Assembly: GCF_963678635.1 (NCBI RefSeq) | Contig: NC_087064.1 | Span: forward strand, 70,121,465-70,185,464 | Source of the DNA: Symsagittifera roscoffensis | Taxonomy: Eukaryota > Xenacoelomorpha > Acoela > Convolutidae | Length of the DNA: 64,000 nucleotides | Reading direction: 5' to 3' | In this document: one piece after another, positions 61,401-63,806 of the stretch | How positions within the stretch are numbered: the stretch's first letter is position 1 | Layout of the letters: each line of letters starts with the position of its first letter | Translations under genes and position numbers: made by a program | Notes under the pieces: model-generated | Told to the model about the DNA's origin: nothing | Databases searched by the model: none | Seen by the model: the letters and a program-made list of their open reading frames with translations, nothing else

Positions 61401-63806
61401 TTGTACGAGAGTTCGAACCCCGTTGTCATACATGTTTCTAGTTAATTTATTGCAAGTTATGTTTTTTTATTTTCTTGCATTTTTCATTCTGTGCCGTTCT
61501 TAGAACCTTCCTACTATTTCGCTTGTGTTTGCGAAGTCCAGTGTGACGCTTGTGTCTAACTGGTCGAATTGCTTTTACATATTGATGATTGGATAGAATT
61601 TTTATATGTTTAGGTCTTTTGGATGCATTATGTTTTTTGCTTGTTTAATAAATTATATGTTGCAACCAACAAAATCACGTATTTAGGCAAGCAAGCTTGC
61701 AAGCTTAGTTTGAAAATTGGGAGAGTGAATACCTTTATTTAGGTCTTCTTTGTCTCAAATTTGATTTTTCGAGGTTTTTCTTTTGGTTTCTCTTCAAGTG
61801 TAATTTTTTAATCATTTGCTTAAAAGACGGTAAGTGAGTGAAGTTGTTTGTTACGCTTGCGATTAGCAGGCTTTATCAAATCGGAATATAGACTTTTCGG
61901 ATTAACAATTTGCTTTAGAGAATCACATGGTCTCTTGGTTCATAATGAATTGAAATTTGTAAGCGTCTCCGGCGCAATTATTCTGGAGGTAACGATTACG
62001 CCTGAGACTGCAAAGGTCCTGGGTTTGAATCTGAACAGGACCTATTTTTTTTTCAAACTGTAAATATTTAGTTTGAAAAAAATTGTCGGCTATTATTTGT
62101 CTTCAACTTAATTTTGTCGGCTTAGTTGTCTAATCTTAGTTTTTTTTTGCTGTATGCAGTTTTCATTGTAGTTGCTTTTTATGGTTTCATTGTAGTTGCT
62201 TTTCTATGTTTTCATTGACTCATTTACTTAATAATTTGTAATTCTTCTGGCCTTGACTACGTATATTTTCTTTTTTTTTTTTAAATTTTTTTGCTTAAAA
62301 ATCTTTTCGGTCTCAATGATTTACGCTTATAAATTATCGGCTTACTAACCTAATTTTGGATCGTTCAGGGGAACCATTATTTTTCTATATTTTCCTCCGG
62401 ATCGCACAAAAAGTATAAATCTCAGAATGAAATTTATAGTTCAAATTTTTCATGACAACAATTTTTGTTTCGCTCGAGAATTGTTCTCGAAGTATTATTA
62501 AACGCCGCCGCTGTGTTTCTGGACGCATTTTCCGCAAGTAAAACATTCCAGACAGCTTTTGAATTGTTTTAGTTGTGGTTTCTTCGAAAATTTTTCCGTT
62601 TTCTCTCTGGACAAAGTGGCTCGCCTTTCTTTCCTGTCTGCTAGCTTGCAATGGGTTTTTTTGTGGTATCGCTAGTGATGAGAAGCTCCGCTTCGCCTCT
62701 GTGTCAATAAAATATGTACTGTGTTTATTAAGAGTAATGAACGTAGTGAGTACTCTTATATAAGTCTTGCTGATTTAAAACAAAAAATTTCAGTTTTGAT
62801 TTTTTTGCTGTTTGACTTGTGATTTCTTTTTAAGTTCAGTGCATTTGTATTGTTAAAAGGAAGGCAAACTCCACTATCGATCAGCAAAAGTGTAAAGATC
62901 ACGAAAAAACTGATCGAATTCTGATTTCGAAAATGGAAATTAGTTATCAGATTTCCCAGCGAAATAAAAGTTTTATGTATTGATCTAGTTTGCTCAAATT
63001 GGGTTATTTTTAGCAAAAAATTGTCCATCATAAAGTTTTCTACAAATTCAAAGAGCTTTACGGCTATCTTTTTTTTTCTGTGATGCATTTTTCCTATTGA
63101 AAGTTTTCGAGTAAAACAATCGATAGGTTTTTTTTAATTTGAAAAATGTTCATAAAAGCATGTCTTGAAAAATAGCCAATTATGAATGATTCCTCGAAAT
63201 CAAACAGCTTTAAGGTGATTTTTTTTCTGCACAACTCGAAACTGAAAGTCAGAAGGTTTTCCAATTATAGCAGCGCTGCAATTTTTTACGATAAACTGTC
63301 AAGAAGGGCTAAAATTACTGTTATGAAACCCAATGAAAAGATTTTAACCTTGAAGTGATTAATTGCTATGGGTCATCTATCTTTTTTGATTGTCCGGATA
63401 ATGGAGACCTGCTTAATCATATACTTCTGCGAAACGATTGCAAAATATATTGAAAACTTTATTGCAAATTATACTTCTGCAAAATATATTGCAAAATCAT
63501 TTAGGCTTCTTTATGAAAAATCATTCAAACTTAGAAAGTTTGATATTTAATTTGCATCAAACTATCTGAGGGTGTATTCTGAGTTTTTTTATCTGCAGGT
63601 TCGACAATGTGCCTTTAATTGCGCCGAATGGAAGTGTGTTGATAGAGTCGCTCAACTTCGAAGTGAGACATGGCCAAAATGTACTTGTGAGGGGATCCAA
63701 CGGATGTGGCAAGAGTTCCCTGTTTCGGGTGCTAGGGGGACTGTGGCCGGTGTTTTCTGGCACAGTGATTAAGCCAGTCAGACGGAACTTGTTTTACATT
63801 CCACAG
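28350..63806 (+). CDS. ABCD3: Peroxisomal ABC half-transporter ABCD3 (PMP70), 5' 529 codons, 13 exons
   Basis: Thirteen exons join in phase (129, 99, 89, 97, 71, 200, 124, 70, 70, 162, 120, 148 and 208 bp) into 529 codons. The family imports fatty acyl-CoAs, mainly branched and dicarboxylic, into peroxisomes as a dimer of half-transporters. Diagnostic stretches are FRVRLTKYLY, YYKMGNLD.RIAN, DQLLTQDVEKF, EGEYRFVNSRLIT, EEIAFYEG (the ABCD-specific loop), LFRFSMG and LEDYYKSGRMLL. Exon 13 opens the nucleotide-binding domain, with Walker A GSNGCGKSS at 492-500 (Lys498) and the Q-loop Gln at 529. The signature, Walker B and H-loop are beyond the right edge. Human ABCD3 is 659 residues, so about 130 are missing. 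Intron 9 is 21.4 kb because of element B. The short linker after residue 43 lacks part of the vertebrate N-terminal spacer, or a microexon escaped me. Confidence 0.93.
28786..28890. repeat. Tandem repeat, about 22-bp unit, intron 1
   Basis: Units of the form tttacaagactttttccctt repeat three to four times with small changes and a C-rich variant in the third. Confidence 0.75.
29481..29515 (+). repeat. Dispersed palindromic motif, copy 2
   Basis: Reads tgcaagtgatgcgaggctct then gcttcgcctctgtgt. Confidence 0.6.
29804..29838 (+). repeat. Dispersed palindromic motif, copy 3 (diverged)
   Basis: Reads tcgcaaggggtgtgaagctc then cgcattgcctctg. Confidence 0.5.
30088..30186 (+). CDS. ABCD3: ABCD3 coding exon 2
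   Basis: Encodes residues 44-76, ending PGVFCKE as in PMP70 homologues. Acceptor tgtttag ending 30087, donor gtgaga at 30187, both phase 0. Confidence 0.85.
30259..30347 (+). CDS. ABCD3: ABCD3 coding exon 3
   Basis: Transmembrane segment with SLIARTW.D, the family's LVSRTY.D block. Acceptor tttcag ending 30258, donor gtcaga at 30348, leaving phase 2 that matches the next exon. Confidence 0.85.
30532..30628 (+). CDS. ABCD3: ABCD3 coding exon 4
   Basis: Second core transmembrane segment (ITFFITLMPFLAITNNVLK). Completes the split serine codon of exon 3; donor gtaaca at 30629, phase 0. Confidence 0.88.
30894..30964 (+). CDS. ABCD3: ABCD3 coding exon 5
   Basis: Encodes FRVRLTKYLYDLYL, a nearly invariant PMP70 cytosolic block. 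Acceptor cgcag ending 30893, donor gtgagt at 30965, phase 2. Confidence 0.9.
31048..31247 (+). CDS. ABCD3: ABCD3 coding exon 6
   Basis: Encodes YYKMGNLDGRIAN, DQLLTQDVEKF and the third/fourth membrane region. The acceptor is ttaccag ending 31047; an upstream ttccag (31018) is not used because the frame demands the later one. Donor gtattt at 31248, phase 1. Confidence 0.9.
31739..31862 (+). CDS. ABCD3: ABCD3 coding exon 7
   Basis: Encodes LTRLRKPVSKMT, EGEYRFVNSRLITY. Acceptor tattag ending 31738, donor gtatag at 31863, phase 2. Confidence 0.9.
32086..32125. repeat. Intronic repeat family R2, copy 1
   Basis: Shares ccactatcgaacagcgaaag and tgtaaaggtca with the copies near 33530, 60854 and 62861; the preceding 120 bp (ggaaaaagtcctaaaattt and onward) also match. 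Confidence 0.55.
33530..33590. repeat. Intronic repeat family R2, copy 2
   Basis: Reads aggcaaaatccactatcgaa, then ttgtaaaggccacgaaaaac and gtgatcaac. Confidence 0.55.
34522..34583. repeat. Three tandem copies of a 21-bp unit
   Basis: Units atgttttgggaggcggagc plus two A repeat at 34522, 34543 and 34564, abutting the left arm of the foldback element. Confidence 0.85.
34583..34927. mobile_element. Foldback (MITE-like) element with 49-bp terminal inverted repeats
   Basis: The left arm (34583-34631) and the reverse complement of the right arm (34879-34927) match over 49 bp with two differences; both begin aataagcagaatggtctaag. Palindromy continues inside (atcgtcaaaa near the left, ttttgacgat near the right). 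No coding capacity, so it would need a transposase in trans. Confidence 0.82.
35911..35980 (+). CDS. ABCD3: ABCD3 coding exon 8
   Basis: Encodes SEEIAFYEG, the ABCD-family loop between membrane segments 4 and 5, and a basic helix. Acceptor tatttcag ending 35910, donor gtaaga at 35981, phase 0. Confidence 0.88.
36057..36126 (+). CDS. ABCD3: ABCD3 coding exon 9
   Basis: Encodes SMILFRFSMGYLDNIVAK. Acceptor cttcag ending 36056, donor gtaaat at 36127, phase 1. The following intron contains element B. Confidence 0.88.
36127..36807. other. ABCD3 intron 9, part left of element B
   Basis: Ordinary AT-rich intron sequence, no gene. It ends in TATT (36804-36807), the left copy of the target-site duplication. 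Confidence 0.7.
36808..37000 (+). repeat. 5' LTR copy 1, U3 internally deleted
   Basis: Starts tggaacctgatct exactly like the 3' LTR, then jumps to tgagcctagcagagac. The missing U3 piece is flanked in the full LTR by two gatcta copies, so a deletion between short direct repeats explains it. Ends ctaactca. Confidence 0.88.
37003..37044 (-). other. 42-nt copy of a tRNA 3' half between LTRs, copy 1
   Basis: The minus strand reads as the 3' end of a tRNA: CCA, discriminator A, acceptor strand TGGTCGC, T stem GTGAG/CTCAC around the loop TTCGAGC, variable loop AGGTC, anticodon-stem strand TCTTA, AA, and the last two anticodon bases AT. These parts sum to exactly 42 nt, so it stops inside the anticodon (NAU, elongator Met-like or Ile). 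The 5' half is absent, so it is not a tRNA gene. Confidence 0.82.
37047..37402 (+). repeat. 5' LTR copy 2, lacking the first 52 bp of U3
   Basis: Begins aatgtaaagtatttaat, corresponding to 55945 in the 3' LTR, and ends ctaactca. 356 bp. Together with the tRNA piece it forms a 402-bp unit. Confidence 0.9.
37405..37446 (-). other. 42-nt copy of a tRNA 3' half between LTRs, copy 2
   Basis: Identical to 37003-37044 and in the same place relative to the next LTR (two-base tc spacer before it, tt after). Confidence 0.82.
37449..37804 (+). repeat. 5' LTR copy 3, adjoining the PBS
   Basis: Same 356-bp truncated LTR as copy 2. It is the copy directly next to the primer binding site and internal region. 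Confidence 0.9.
37807..37817 (+). promoter_or_regulatory. Primer binding site
   Basis: TGGTGCGACCA, two bases after the LTR end, is complementary to the CCA end and acceptor of the same tRNA whose 3' half lies between the LTRs. Downstream, ctcgaac and gacctta still resemble the complement of the T loop and variable region, so extended primer contacts or a decayed tRNA copy are both possible. Confidence 0.8.
37893..38126 (+). CDS. Possible leader ORF of element B, 77 aa
   Basis: Basic, arginine-rich short frame right after the PBS region. No family recognised. Its composition is close to the surrounding leader, so it may be chance. Confidence 0.25.
   Translation: MLYDNNLIEMSLRLNRSEPIFRTIIELPGIGRRHRTKDDIRQSRNLPYSYMIVRQKPEQTFIFRILLAMNLDFHLQT
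38458..38542 (+). repeat. Twin 25-nt hairpins, possible packaging or dimer signals
   Basis: The same 25-nt phrase lies at 38458-38482 and 38518-38542. Each can fold with GATC and CAAGG pairing to CCTTG and GATC around the loop CTTAT, with a two-base AT bulge. Position in the untranslated leader is where retroviral packaging structures sit; the role is inference. Confidence 0.6.
39059..39526 (+). CDS. Small basic ORF of element B, 155 aa
   Basis: Strongly basic (runs such as RTKRQTLKRK and RGKRRIKK) with a Ser/Glu/Asp-rich middle. It ends in TGA at 39524-39526, overlapping the gag-pol start (39501) by 26 nt in another frame. Codon use is A-rich like gag-pol, which supports a real gene. No domain recognised. 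The overlap suggests reinitiation or leaky scanning. Confidence 0.6.
   Translation: MSFKNLGNKQTIVLHNCEIDNKKYDLVITPHTQTVGYIRTKRQTLKRKIITKQRQITRKRFSKNRNAFSESETNSLDELYKLKESIDKNYPQHDQLYFSDSETTSNSSQRGKRRIKKQYKHKPVHLYNWNQPIRHINNYILTVIERKNEFNAHPR
39501..47723 (+). CDS. gag-pol: Gag-Pol polyprotein of element B, single 2,740-aa frame
   Basis: Gag and Pol are fused without a frameshift or stop. Residues 1-230 are a folded N-terminal domain I do not recognise, then a Gln/Pro/Asn-rich stretch. About 598-785 is a retrotransposon Gag core (DGAAQKWFSVLP). A CCHC knuckle WCNYCRRYGHSISEC lies near 841-855. An Asn/Arg/Ser/Tyr-repeat region spans 893-1075. The aspartic protease motif FLIDSGAES is near 1226. 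RT begins near 1615, with ITYLDD at 1735-1740. RNase H blocks CDASNFGIG, RECTAIIY and FTDHKPI follow. Integrase has an HHCC-like finger (GHSG to CIVCQ), then D, VTDNGTEF and the E of GLVEGMNR near 2320, 2380 and 2416. A GPY motif is near 2593. All catalytic residues look present. The product would be a complete reverse-transcribing core. Confidence 0.95.
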   Translation: MSSTHTPGDETPDDDEIFPFIVDADTDRGQHIFCQNLLVNLFEPGISPCKTEFPDVKIKRQIIDHYLKDICNITQQYGIYSIEFTSPNHNNRTYTIQTDDLDLEFSKVFSEYIKSIQYHNSQRANSIFTNEVFALIYSYISILENELPLTNVSPTETSKHLRVRHEITLLSSYLNIIKENFTKDDVSQHTKHDLQKILAWFIIDYFTHNIDLIAQARKNFRPQNSNDDTAITEQSDYVWDPEWSHPVFINFPQSISSQAIGTISYIRDYVRVIPLTIDATPLNYNTFLPDTQNNSLNSTVIHNENLNGTRNLTQQDIQTPSHFINEEIVHTTTTQQSISPIRPNLTTPRNTNPSQTQVTLQSTVKPSVAPKYSHMDYQTYKPMTIPSKTRKTFTRNNFADHNYNYTHPSKTNYKPQRNFNQYTKPRNWDNPTAQYNSTNFQPNPPQDRSENYPFFQQNKNKKQTSYQMDYLSSDEDFLQPDIFAPNTQEYRRQGIQKTRTNHRNFSPQSIDAQYQQPIQQPNPINIQSFQPIQQQNPMTTHSYQPSQMQNEIPLPYYLQQHEITRNQLSNFSQMPNAAESLQMTMNPYLMGGSSITSNKPLMVFTGTDPEYSVEDYLNAVTANLILNIGPEPINTPLHQNWIHRRTALIQTTLDGAAQKWFSVLPQEIKSNWKRFTQEFSKMFDSERNKQQQRVLCNEIRRLPNETIKQIAVRIETLVRKAYSLNTHDYKNTKMTEILMMTLTPQLRKIAIKKRASHPSSIREPDLDFRKLVDKLEQAEITMKLEETENLKLQYVNKIETTPTNINNIQESETDLVEKITEILNIYEKNPNFKGKPSFKKWCNYCRRYGHSISECRQKQQDSQNKPQKYKEPNKSFYQYMKKDQNLPNKNVYSNNSSGKPLPNNTSYTRNQSPYNSSYRGRSPERRNTYNSSQNHYNRPNSRNNYSRSNSNTQRFVSRSNSQSRNNYYPNNQSRNSSYNRNRNYSYNRNRSYSNNRNQNYPNNRSRNNSYNRSNYNRPNNNYQNRSRNNSQNRHPSYNNRYRNYSQSPHRNNNHYNNSNNRHRSSTPKHQRQINQVQANPETTSDPPGIDDTVTDTLQLNQINCTSSDSESDTENTLDINMIKVENDYESVIYEQPFPSHIYENQSQILQNHYTTPINSTPTTQETNEINTTNQTNKNTKTKCLNTNHIYQNIQKEQPKEKIWTIPFLLESPRNKEFQPPDLEIDFLIDSGAESNIINIPTWNEIKILHPKLTPLETSSKLATAQGSTLINYGKIQLFLLPTRTMEQSKILNKPFKQIFHITDIKYNIIGIPFISKYIPTINILNSKILIKDKYTKTKETSLTFFQRLNKQPPFFSKFYPIFNQQRKHLKPLSGNIYNFSIKQVHQYDKAQNKQKFYMSDFEFKPIHKFFKITISSIKYLKNSNSDIISLHVYNNTPYQVTLPLGLLGYCETNATISPIHEKAYRVNNILQLLDICQSTILNEELSINNIISNENRNTDYFTKTPYFKPTFNISNYTEDQQKFLTMFNFQHSQITQDEFEKLAKQLIQYSSVYATSKFDVGKISSSLHLPLKPDAVFKKQRASKVPIHLHDKVNRLLDILEQYNIISPVNKEEQPKGNTFINPVIILAKGESLKIVLDARYLNSLIDESKCNWPIEPIQVILTKINGKYFTTADMNSAYNQMPLDEQSRRLTQFVIGNQQYEFNRLFYGISIGPAAFSAFMSKIFRPLILKKNAITYLDDVFMQSQTKDEMFKVLETYHQILQNENLKAAPDKSHFFLTRVKFLGHNIERKTITPLKSRIDAIQKLQPPTNKKKIQEFLGMLNFLSKYVYKMQLYLRPFYNILRQQNNFEWNTEHQTRFEEIKKLLTEQISNTIPDPDQPFYAMCDASNFGIGAALLQSHNGTNKMNLISANSRLFTQAELRLSTLMRECTAIIYTLTEYEFLILGSKHPTVLFTDHKPIIFLFTQKSNPNHRVYRFQLILMKFPNLHIVWTAGKNLALPDTLSRNTPPELLTRKTTVEIPKNIKFYLAENETSPRLECKYAVKTDIEQSQINNLQHFPLYLDCQNNHYEVDLLGTSTFKPIPYSQWIKNNTQQKRTKQHLPKKDHFPLIEKEDLTDKINLSGPQTNDSKYTINQVFDLHDPLDTIPLSKLEIENIFLPPTETITISTLKQYQNLDPVIRQLKSWHKYKTKPIKADSTILGNKTLLRYFRKFNNTTINENTDLLEYNLNESTVPCLPISMILIAFNISHTQNIKGHSGSEKTYSNFIQHFYFPNAPIWIKVLCNDCIVCQLNKPYPNQKQIAQKQDFKGQSLYFNHRISFDTKGPISPSSEGNSYIMVIVDAFTHYVALNPVPHCNAYYAYTTLYEHWIAKFGLPEILVTDNGTEFINNEIITLCHLYNIKHKPRTSHAPWTNGLVEGMNRSLQEYLRCIINGNDTKYTEWSADVKLFPLAYNSQITTTLGMSPYEMVFNQKPRKPIMFTANSHKNAQGYCQPNKDSICYNLPLHTHDEDHFHHPQILKLASGTHTEWILNRDKKHNEIYQKITKKLLQRQNINEQINSRFTPASDLKIGTFVLIPNFNTQKGISKKLQPLRKGPYQIIAKPTDVTYKIIDSNKKEIVQHRNNLLPYYPKEYALRELTQLYSFTGLKIIQNEPHLKNTEQNDNPTENQNTKPIATKNNTQNHKESPKQRKNRKMTEQIIPQEEIDKSEHRKTTRLRNQPRKNYKMFIPQSKILKKVEFKK
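47724..48323 (+). other. Non-coding spacer after gag-pol
   Basis: 600 bp rich in A and C with many stops in all forward frames. It may contain splice acceptors for the downstream ORFs, but none stands out. Confidence 0.5.
48324..48554 (+). CDS. Small hydrophobic ORF 1 of element B, 76 aa
   Basis: Dominated by a long Ile/Phe/Leu stretch (about residues 19-58) that would make one or two membrane spans, with a short hydrophilic tail. Its TGA overlaps the next ATG as ATGA at 48551-48554. The sense strand switches here from A-rich to T-rich, as expected for hydrophobic codons. No family recognised; a small viral-type membrane protein is a guess. Confidence 0.5.
   Translation: MLFSQTVAQIFINFKHFFSILQVFIIFLFDIIESFLIIIIIFCNIFLIFYTIIELFLQLSKTLEYIHRYDFNNLSK
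48551..48739 (+). CDS. Small hydrophobic ORF 2 of element B, 62 aa
   Basis: Two hydrophobic segments (about residues 11-28 and 34-50) separated by a short CKCIKK basic turn, so a hairpin membrane protein is possible. Starts in the ATGA overlap with the ORF before. A stop at 48742-48744 in the frame of the following ORF rules out a simple frameshift into it. Confidence 0.5.
   Translation: MIRTIFSRTDIFLLFVIFITFLSSLILTICKCIKKAIITFALATIFLILFLEEYYNKHKPSH
48745..49881 (+). CDS. AUG-less 378-codon ORF of element B
   Basis: The frame is open from just after a TAA (48742-48744) to TAA at 49879-49881 and contains no ATG at all. The first 250 codons are Ser/Thr/Pro/Gln-rich; the last 120 look folded (LRLDWNTFTAPPPLFG, YITFYNPYSG). 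Its A/C-rich codons match gag-pol and env. The end overlaps the env ATG (49869) by 13 nt. A candidate acceptor, acccaacag ending 48780, would join a spliced leader in phase 0; non-AUG initiation is the other option. Function unknown. Confidence 0.6.
   Translation, partial: QFKNPSKIATQQSQNQSSPTSSQDNPTPPSTTQNPQTSTRISFQDNPYTFEERHARLSESLEPVQRQASLSEPTYNLYPTLPQELSRIRNLSQNQNTAEINRQIIHPRRNRNFQTPRVHFDIPQSPTQTTPENTTGITPETPTLFSQRSTSSLPSDYLGSTPTSEQIRENPFNPPNLTSRLPYWTTNSFTQGEPNLVNDPIDISTDTTTSSSLPETLSLPSTPSISQFSPLPFNLNFPNNLDARYREQSSINIPLRLDWNTFTAPPPLFGQHQESNRLHNWALNRLQYRQDIHNDIRDHNIQILQQNSLQLKFEITVKLNNITQHPYPLNPPNITAQSLPPPFITTEVIYKYDRYTKNTIGYITFYNPYSGLSYTCIF
49869..52487 (+). CDS. env: Envelope-like glycoprotein of element B, 872 aa
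   Basis: Begins with a short signal peptide (LLIFLQTLFLITS), then a large ectodomain with many Cys and several N-glycosylation sites. Early spacing (HYDC, then a Cys near residue 58 and another near 99) recalls chuvirus-type class III glycoproteins known from other arthropod retroelements, but I cannot confirm that by eye. A membrane anchor lies at about 697-735, and a second hydrophobic segment at 746-765, followed by a Pro/Thr-rich tail. It starts inside the end of the AUG-less ORF and its TGA overlaps the next ATG as ATGA. Such proteins mediate binding and fusion; activity here is unknown. Confidence 0.7.
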   Translation: MYILKLLIFLQTLFLITSNQNINPSPRTGPQDLLVTHYDCEENEQKTLHKYAINQVSQCETEPQAIETTDIIATLYSKARATTVTGYKFTATFSEKKVHCSQVSNGNKNRLDHESFYQSNIERLLHLNPDDCKNELLRLNITKNKNSQRKLVNFQVFSDSVHQSQLERHQGHIRLDEKYPYNGAHGRLTYDLHDKHWIPHIGINNPSNCKADTKNKGYQEIMFFDWKIQLEKIQLTRDLSDNTMIYQGIRLPCKNDQGYCDPTTRTQATIVWFPEDTCTTFQVAKIHARMIKFHEKYFIQSIPYEQVHPSRKLSSDFRNIDNIENKLTRFQIYQETELACKYRNPLHRTQYSEILVEYEKGFDMTTGKVKIDPYATGHPLNEGTSYIPVNFEKSNGQPGGHLKPYDTRSTRLQELSLMNTTYFGNIHYDIHLDMKLDYTISRIFQEMSLSELETLHQLCELERTQILQSLALAVLKIPYAGYLLSGNRSNFLDYEGNILWFYTCTKKVSPLYVFEDKRCYKRIPIFYKNKVHFVDTLSRRTYFWDTAVPCGSENSHNVVQLNPDENKYYLLTPYPTLMQSLKKFSPESIRAIARNPNIDLQSIGIYSKSDIQHHIRTQQFQELLTQMDTIQRQSIDQNLRKLAETAGFADIYTQDYSGYFKDIKDYIYLNGEKYRPQDISPINIFSFVTLKNEILDFLGWPYYILEKLTILYAMFNFIGFLFSLLKGIYNTCAIHTQVNRQASVARILFAGFFGIFSTSINKILLDAQIKEYNTKITTRQNTYDEEHNNVDTQPTAPQLPPLPNNHPLSLAPRNFRNLAITHNPNFRLTTSQSPVQHIMTHPSQDDNTYEQIIEQPHTTAFQSQNNNFFSPR
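52484..54277 (+). CDS. 597-aa ORF of unknown function, element B
   Basis: Starts within the ATGA overlap with env. Residues 1-200 are low-complexity Ser/Pro/Thr/Asn; residues about 210-597 look globular, rich in aromatic residues and His, with few Cys and no transmembrane segment. I recognise no family. The layout (disordered N-terminus, folded C-terminus) resembles that of the AUG-less ORF. Three bases after the stop lies a perfect splice donor, cag/gtaagt. Confidence 0.75.
   Translation: MSRQLGSLHRSNSHPTNLTSSIPIIPLFAFPPPDFPSSNVTSGMNSDTNSQISVLYSISQLNNPNIETPDEFADSEPSPSNNFHNPSHFSQPPFQPILSNNPDPITPTPSYASQVTPTYSSYHSDQSSPDTPRISPELDNFITLQQQPYHLNTPTINQISSTTNSSNPPTPSSNYTESLAPSSTSTESSLNTNRAYRTFKRKFPNHPFPAKPGTAREYINHPQHTNTREFLAITLPSFPQYTLNTPHDANETRNFVDEYVLMPTLFWTSYYHFTNPLCLPLTNTSIDIDRNKDMLYRLTTPLTARQFTYVGYKKSLKIHTAPRANEYTLEYYDHNIIRANQDQFLDDDRFANPQITEKFFIKTPYVFTLNIFDRKFDHIISEALTSTQAYESFKERFQIFSLTFHFLAPHERDLHCSHDIMLRTKQTHTYSYYRFIQNHFDLHTPSRQPHHRFQFINSKYTSPYFLNFTYCIKNTNLHGILRNYDPITQMYIFCPITKTFNAEESRPFLIPHEFVQPIEIPILEFIHNTKFNHKLYNLIQNTPYEFAVGTEELTTIKALQLLWPLLQTKNIIRILAKLLTTSELIHDIFPHGFFPDD
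54278..55892 (+). other. 3' non-coding region of element B
   Basis: 1.6 kb without a convincing ORF. It opens with a donor at 54281 (gtaagt) and an acceptor candidate, ttctttag ending 54360, so an 80-bp intron in the 3' UTR is possible. A cluster of gcagtaaat motifs follows, and ggcctaacccacc is repeated near 55135 and 55173. A weak purine stretch ggatggg precedes the 3' LTR and may act as the polypurine tract. Confidence 0.55.
54489..54630 (+). repeat. Cluster of gcagtaaat motifs
   Basis: Exact copies start at 54489, 54523, 54576 and 54598; a fifth, gcagtacta, starts at 54622. Two of them extend to gcagtaaattaat. The spacing is irregular. Confidence 0.8.
55893..56300 (+). repeat. 3' LTR of element B (full length, 408 bp)
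   Basis: Starts tggaacctgatctaaac and ends gtcctaactca. From 55945 on it matches the 5' copies without differences. It is the only copy with a complete U3. Confidence 0.92.
56636..56855. repeat. Two tandem diverged copies of a 113-bp unit
   Basis: Both start caagcggagcgtagtg and share a c/t-rich middle, gcaaataaa and a ggtggcac end. Confidence 0.7.
57031..57054 (+). repeat. Dispersed palindromic motif, copy 4
   Basis: Reads tgcgaagtacagcttcgcct then gtgt. Confidence 0.55.
57504..57665 (+). CDS. ABCD3: ABCD3 coding exon 10
   Basis: Completes the split Tyr codon, then GFYIVSRPFL and LEDYYKSGRMLLKM. Acceptor gttctag ending 57503, donor gtaaga at 57666, phase 1. Confidence 0.9.
57666..59615. 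other. ABCD3 introns 10 and 11 (around exon 11)
   Basis: No gene apart from exon 11 (58508-58627). Intron 11 has perfect inverted repeats at 58778-58808 (ggtaatgc arms) and 59033-59059 (tggtattcagt arms, 11 bp), and a shorter one near 58862, perhaps the remains of a foldback element. Confidence 0.55.
58508..58627 (+). CDS. ABCD3: ABCD3 coding exon 11
   Basis: Encodes RELSRLAGLTSRVCELTEVL, the helix leading from the membrane domain to the nucleotide-binding domain. Acceptor gttcag ending 58507, donor gtgaga at 58628, phase 1. Confidence 0.87.
59616..59763 (+). CDS. ABCD3: ABCD3 coding exon 12
   Basis: Encodes the variable linker before the nucleotide-binding domain, hydrophilic, ending DGHIK. 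Acceptor ggcag ending 59615, donor gtcagt at 59764, phase 2. Confidence 0.75.
59786..59962. repeat. Inverted cluster of gggacgaaatct motifs
   Basis: agatttcgtcc occurs at 59791 and 59818, its reverse complement at 59883 and 59950, with variants near 59909 and 59932. The whole could fold back around about 59850-59880. Confidence 0.7.
60854..60910. repeat. Intronic repeat family R2, copy 3
   Basis: Reads aaggcaaactccattgacga then acagcaaaa and acgtgatcgg; preceded at 60693 by gagtaatgaacttagtgagt, a phrase also found before copy 4. Confidence 0.55.
61024..61059 (+). repeat. Dispersed palindromic motif, copy 5
   Basis: Best preserved: tcgcaaatggtgcgaagctc then agcttcgcctctgtgt; gcgaagct pairs with agcttcgc. 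Confidence 0.65.
61108..61185 (+). repeat. tRNA-like SINE head candidate 1
   Basis: Contains an A-box-like tggtctagggg and a B-box-like ggattcgatta about 40 bp apart, and later T-runs that could stop RNA polymerase III. Arms do not form a clean cloverleaf, so a tRNA-derived SINE is likelier than a tRNA gene. Confidence 0.4.
61530..61556 (+). repeat. Dispersed palindromic motif, copy 6 (diverged)
   Basis: Reads tgcgaagtccagtgtgacgc then ttgtgt. Confidence 0.4.
61965..62050 (+). repeat. tRNA-like SINE head candidate 2
   Basis: Has a B-box-like gggtttgaatc flanked by ggtcctg and caggacc arms and followed by a run of eight or more T, similar in arrangement to 61108-61185. Confidence 0.35.
62668..62705 (+). 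repeat. Dispersed palindromic motif, copy 7
   Basis: Reads atcgctagtgatgagaagct then ccgcttcgcctctgtgtc, followed by aataaaat. Confidence 0.6.
62861..62916. repeat. Intronic repeat family R2, copy 4
   Basis: Reads aaggcaaactccactatcga then cagcaaaagtgtaaagatca; preceded at 62733 by gtaatgaacgtagtgagtac. Confidence 0.55.
63599..63806 (+). CDS. ABCD3: ABCD3 coding exon 13 (Walker A)
   Basis: Encodes FDNVPLIAPNG, LNFEVRHGQNVLV, Walker A GSNGCGKSS, LWPVFSGT and ends on the Q-loop PQ. Acceptor ctgcag ending 63598, donor gtataa at 63807, phase 0. More exons must follow outside the window. Confidence 0.93.

Larger units (their letters stand above)
59764..63598. other. ABCD3 intron 12
   Basis: 3.8 kb of repeats: a cluster of gggacgaaatct in both orientations (59786-59962), R2 copies, three dispersed palindromic motifs and two tRNA-like SINE candidates. 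No host coding sequence seen. Confidence 0.65.
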
